Positions 5,703 to 7,283 of a stretch of DNA of 7,283 bases are shown here, piece by piece. Every line of letters begins with the position of its first letter. Position 1 is the first letter of the stretch. Under the pieces are notes generated by a model. The model was not told the DNA's origin, did not search any database, and saw only the letters and a list, made by a program, of their open reading frames with translations. Source of the stretch: UBA5177 sp002413265 (GTDB taxonomy: Bacteria; Chloroflexota; UBA5177); contig DAIORV010000110.1 in the NCBI GenBank assembly GCA_036752825.1, positions 1 to 7,283 of the forward strand, read 5' to 3'. A program made the position numbers and the translations under genes.

Positions 5703-6608
5703 GTGTATCGACGCCTGATCGTGCCGTTGGACGGCTCACACCTCGCGGAGGCGGTACTCCCGGTCGTGGAGCAGATCGCCCTACTTTCCGGCGGCACTGT
5801 CGTTTTGCTGCATGTCCTGGAGCGCGGTGCCCCGTCCACCGTTCATGGGGAGAGACACCTCAAGGCCGAGGACGAGGCAAACCTGTACTTGACCGGCCTC
5901 GCGGACCGTTTGCGCGCCCAGGAAATCACCGTCGAGGTACATGCTCACGAGGTGCCGGAAGGAGATGTGGCACGGAGCATCGTCGCGCACGTCGCGGAGG
6001 AAGGCGGCGATCTCATCGTGCTGTGCACGCATGGAAGCGGGGGAGTACGCGAGCTGCTTTTCGGCAGCATAGCGCAGCAAGTGCTGAAGCGCGGCGCAAT
6101 TCCGGTACTTCTGGTACGCGCAGTCCCCGAAGGAGTCACGCCGGCCTTTGCGCCAAAAAGGGTGCTCGTTCCGCTCGACGGCACGGCGGGCGCCGAAGTC
6201 GCCTTGACGCCCGCCCAGGACATGGCTCGTCTTTTCAAGGCGGTGGTTCACATCGTGATGGTCGTCGCGACGGCGGGAACGGTACGCGGCGAGCAACAGG
6301 CCCTGGCTCAGGTCATGCCGGCTGCGACCCGGGCGGCATTGGAGCTCGAGGAGAGCGAAGCTCAAGAGTATCTCGACCGAGTCGCGGACAGGGTGCGAAC
6401 GGAGGGCATCACGGCAACCACGGAAGTGCGTCGGGGCGATCCCACCCGGGCTTTGGCCGACGAAGCCTCTGAGCCCGACGTGGGACTGGTCGTGGTGGCG
6501 ACCCACGGACGAGCGGGTGTCCAGGCAATCTGGGCCGGCAGCGTCACCGCCCGACTTCTTGCCAGGACGCGGGCCCCGCTGCTTCTGCTGCGTGCTATAG
6601 AACGCTAG
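5703..6608 (+). CDS. Tandem-domain universal stress protein (UspA family)
   Basis: A 301-residue cytoplasmic protein made of two Usp domains. The first (about 2-140) opens YRRLIVPLDGS with Asp10 and carries THGSGGVRELLFGS, giving the nucleotide-loop pattern G-X9-G-S at Gly111 and Gly121-Ser122. The second (about 152-298) opens KRVLVPLDGT with Asp159 and carries THGRAGVQAIWAGS at 267-280. In both, the first Gly of the textbook G-X2-G-X9-G(S/T) motif is replaced (Cys108, Ala266); much of the family tolerates this. ATP binding is therefore plausible but unproven. Such proteins bind ATP or AMP and support survival under stress; no enzymatic role is implied. GTG 5703 fits the typical MY(K/R)R(I/L)-VPLDGS N-terminus and has GGGGA upstream. 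Its position 15 bases after the metal importer suggests co-transcription and control by the same repressor. Confidence 0.94.
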   Translation: MYRRLIVPLDGSHLAEAVLPVVEQIALLSGGTVVLLHVLERGAPSTVHGERHLKAEDEANLYLTGLADRLRAQEITVEVHAHEVPEGDVARSIVAHVAEEGGDLIVLCTHGSGGVRELLFGSIAQQVLKRGAIPVLLVRAVPEGVTPAFAPKRVLVPLDGTAGAEVALTPAQDMARLFKAVVHIVMVVATAGTVRGEQQALAQVMPAATRAALELEESEAQEYLDRVADRVRTEGITATTEVRRGDPTRALADEASEPDVGLVVVATHGRAGVQAIWAGSVTARLLARTRAPLLLLRAIER

Positions 6609-6653
6609 GCGACGCCGACAGCGCACGCAGGCGGTGGAAGCCCGCAGAACGGC

Positions 6654-6803
6654 TCAATCGTAGTCTTCGGGGACGATGCCCGGGCCGCGCTCGATGTCAC
6701 GCTGTCTGCGGTAGTTTCGCAGCAAGAAAAAGAGAGCCGACAGGCCGAGCACTGCGAGGATCACGCCGATGACGGTTGTCACAAGGATCTCCGATTGCTC
6801 CAT
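6654..6803 (-). CDS. Small single-span membrane protein, hypothetical
   Basis: A 49-residue open frame starting MEQSEILVTTVIGVILAVLG. One hydrophobic segment spans about 7-28 (LVTTVIGVILAVLGLSALFFLL), followed by a basic patch RNYRRQR (29-35) and an acidic tail ending PEDYD. The basic residues after the helix suggest the N-terminus outside and the C-terminus in the cytoplasm. The SD is weak (GGGA close to the ATG). It follows a polytopic membrane-protein gene by 22 bases on the same strand, so the two are probably one transcription unit, and it converges on the universal stress protein gene with a 45-base gap. I do not recognise a family. It is believed real because of the clear helix/positive-inside layout and the tight spacing. 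Confidence 0.6.
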   Translation of the reverse strand: MEQSEILVTTVIGVILAVLGLSALFFLLRNYRRQRDIERGPGIVPEDYD

Positions 6804-6825
6804 TGTCCCGCACCCGAGGCCGGAT

Positions 6826-7283
6826 CTAATCGGCTCCTGAATCAGCCCGTCCCAGGCCCCTCCACCCCGCTCGAACCAGCGAAAGCAGCACGAGCGCGAG
6901 CAGTATGGCCGGAGCCGTCCAGCGGAGCAGCGGCAAGAGGTAGGCGGGCAATGTGGAGGCCAACGGAAGCGCGATGAGAAGCGGGACCACGACGTAGGCG
7001 ACGCTGCCGACGAAAAGACCCGCTAGCGCTCTCCAGAAGGAGAGTCGCAGCAGGCCGACTACGATCATGGCCGCCACGCTAGGCATGACGAAGGCCATGG
7101 CGGTGGCCGTGCGGAATGCACCCATAAGCTTGACAATGCTTACCCCACGGTCGTAGTAGTCTCCCATCCGCTCTTGAATAGAGTTGTGCAGCCGGTCTGA
7201 CAAGAAAAACGTCGGTATGAAGAACAACGCAATGTCAATGGTGACCGCCAGGGTGTTGAGAGCTATCAGCCAGCCAACGGCGA
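6826..7283 (-). CDS. Polytopic membrane protein of unrecognised family, N-terminus cut by the window edge
   Basis: The frame is open from the right edge to TAG 6828-6826: 151 residues, with no stop and no required start inside the window. It is therefore the C-terminal part of a longer gene. About four hydrophobic segments are seen: residues 1-27, about 54-78 (AFRTATAMAFVMPSVAAMIV), about 83-104 (AGLFVGSVAYVVVPLLIALP), and about 112-136 near the C-terminus. A polar loop LSDRLHNSIQERMGDYYDRG lies between the first two. A proline-containing helix followed by RLSFWRALAGLFVGS is loosely reminiscent of the VTT/DedA or small multidrug-export layout, but the resemblance is too weak to assign. A TTG at 7227 is an unlikely start, as it falls inside the first membrane segment. 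It lies upstream of, and is probably co-transcribed with, the 49-residue membrane-protein gene. Confidence 0.7.
   Translation of the reverse strand, partial: AVGWLIALNTLAVTIDIALFFIPTFFLSDRLHNSIQERMGDYYDRGVSIVKLMGAFRTATAMAFVMPSVAAMIVVGLLRLSFWRALAGLFVGSVAYVVVPLLIALPLASTLPAYLLPLLRWTAPAILLALVLLSLVRAGWRGLGRADSGAD

Noticed and set aside
5405..6472. A 355-codon plus-strand open frame spanning the end of the transporter gene and most of the stress-protein gene
   Set aside because: It reads as a Gly/Arg/His-rich string with no fold or motif and lies in another frame of two genes with strong family matches; a GC-rich shadow frame.
6609..6653. Bidirectional terminator between the convergent stress-protein and small membrane-protein genes
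   Set aside because: Only 4-5 base stems and no T-run on either strand; nothing supportable.

Overview
The window comes from a high-GC (roughly 60% by eye) free-living bacterium. It uses GTG starts readily, has mostly weak Shine-Dalgarno (SD) signals and shows sigma70-type extended -10 promoters. The gene mix is a class I tagatose-bisphosphate aldolase, a large GT-C type membrane glycosyltransferase, a full-length DtxR-type regulator with an Nramp transporter, and a tandem UspA protein. This is the kind of set seen in soil or environmental lineages such as Chloroflexota, Acidobacteriota and related phyla, but the phylum cannot be fixed from the sequence alone. No tRNA, rRNA, CRISPR array, transposase or integrase was found.

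Left part (1-3441, all minus strand). In transcription order from right to left, a large multi-spanning GT-C-like membrane protein (3441-895) carries a long extracytoplasmic beta-rich domain between its third and fourth membrane segments. A 48-residue two-helix membrane protein of the lmo0937/DUF5670 type follows (827-681). Then comes the N-terminal two thirds of a LacD-like tagatose-1,6-bisphosphate aldolase (588 to the left edge), with Asp27, Lys125 and Glu163 all in the positions of the characterised enzyme. The aldolase has its own extended -10 promoter, and an unusual dyad is centred on the -10 box.

Middle part (3598-6608, plus strand). This is a compact three-gene unit: a DtxR/MntR-family metal-dependent repressor, an Nramp manganese/iron transporter whose GTG start overlaps the repressor stop codon, and a two-domain universal stress protein 15 bases further on. 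Upstream is an extended -10 promoter directly followed by a DtxR/MntR-like palindrome, TTTAG-N6-CTAAA. Loaded with metal, the repressor should bind there and shut off itself, the importer and the stress protein together. The putative metal ligands of the repressor are Asp/His/Glu, without the Met and Cys of DtxR/IdeR, which points toward manganese.

Right part (6654-7283, minus strand). Two membrane-protein genes converge on the stress-protein gene: a polytopic protein of unrecognised family, cut by the right edge, and a 49-residue single-span protein 22 bases downstream of it.

The best candidates for something new are the autoregulated metal-importer/stress-protein operon, the half-site cluster over the aldolase promoter, and the domain-inserted glycosyltransferase. 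None is a clearly unprecedented system on sequence alone.
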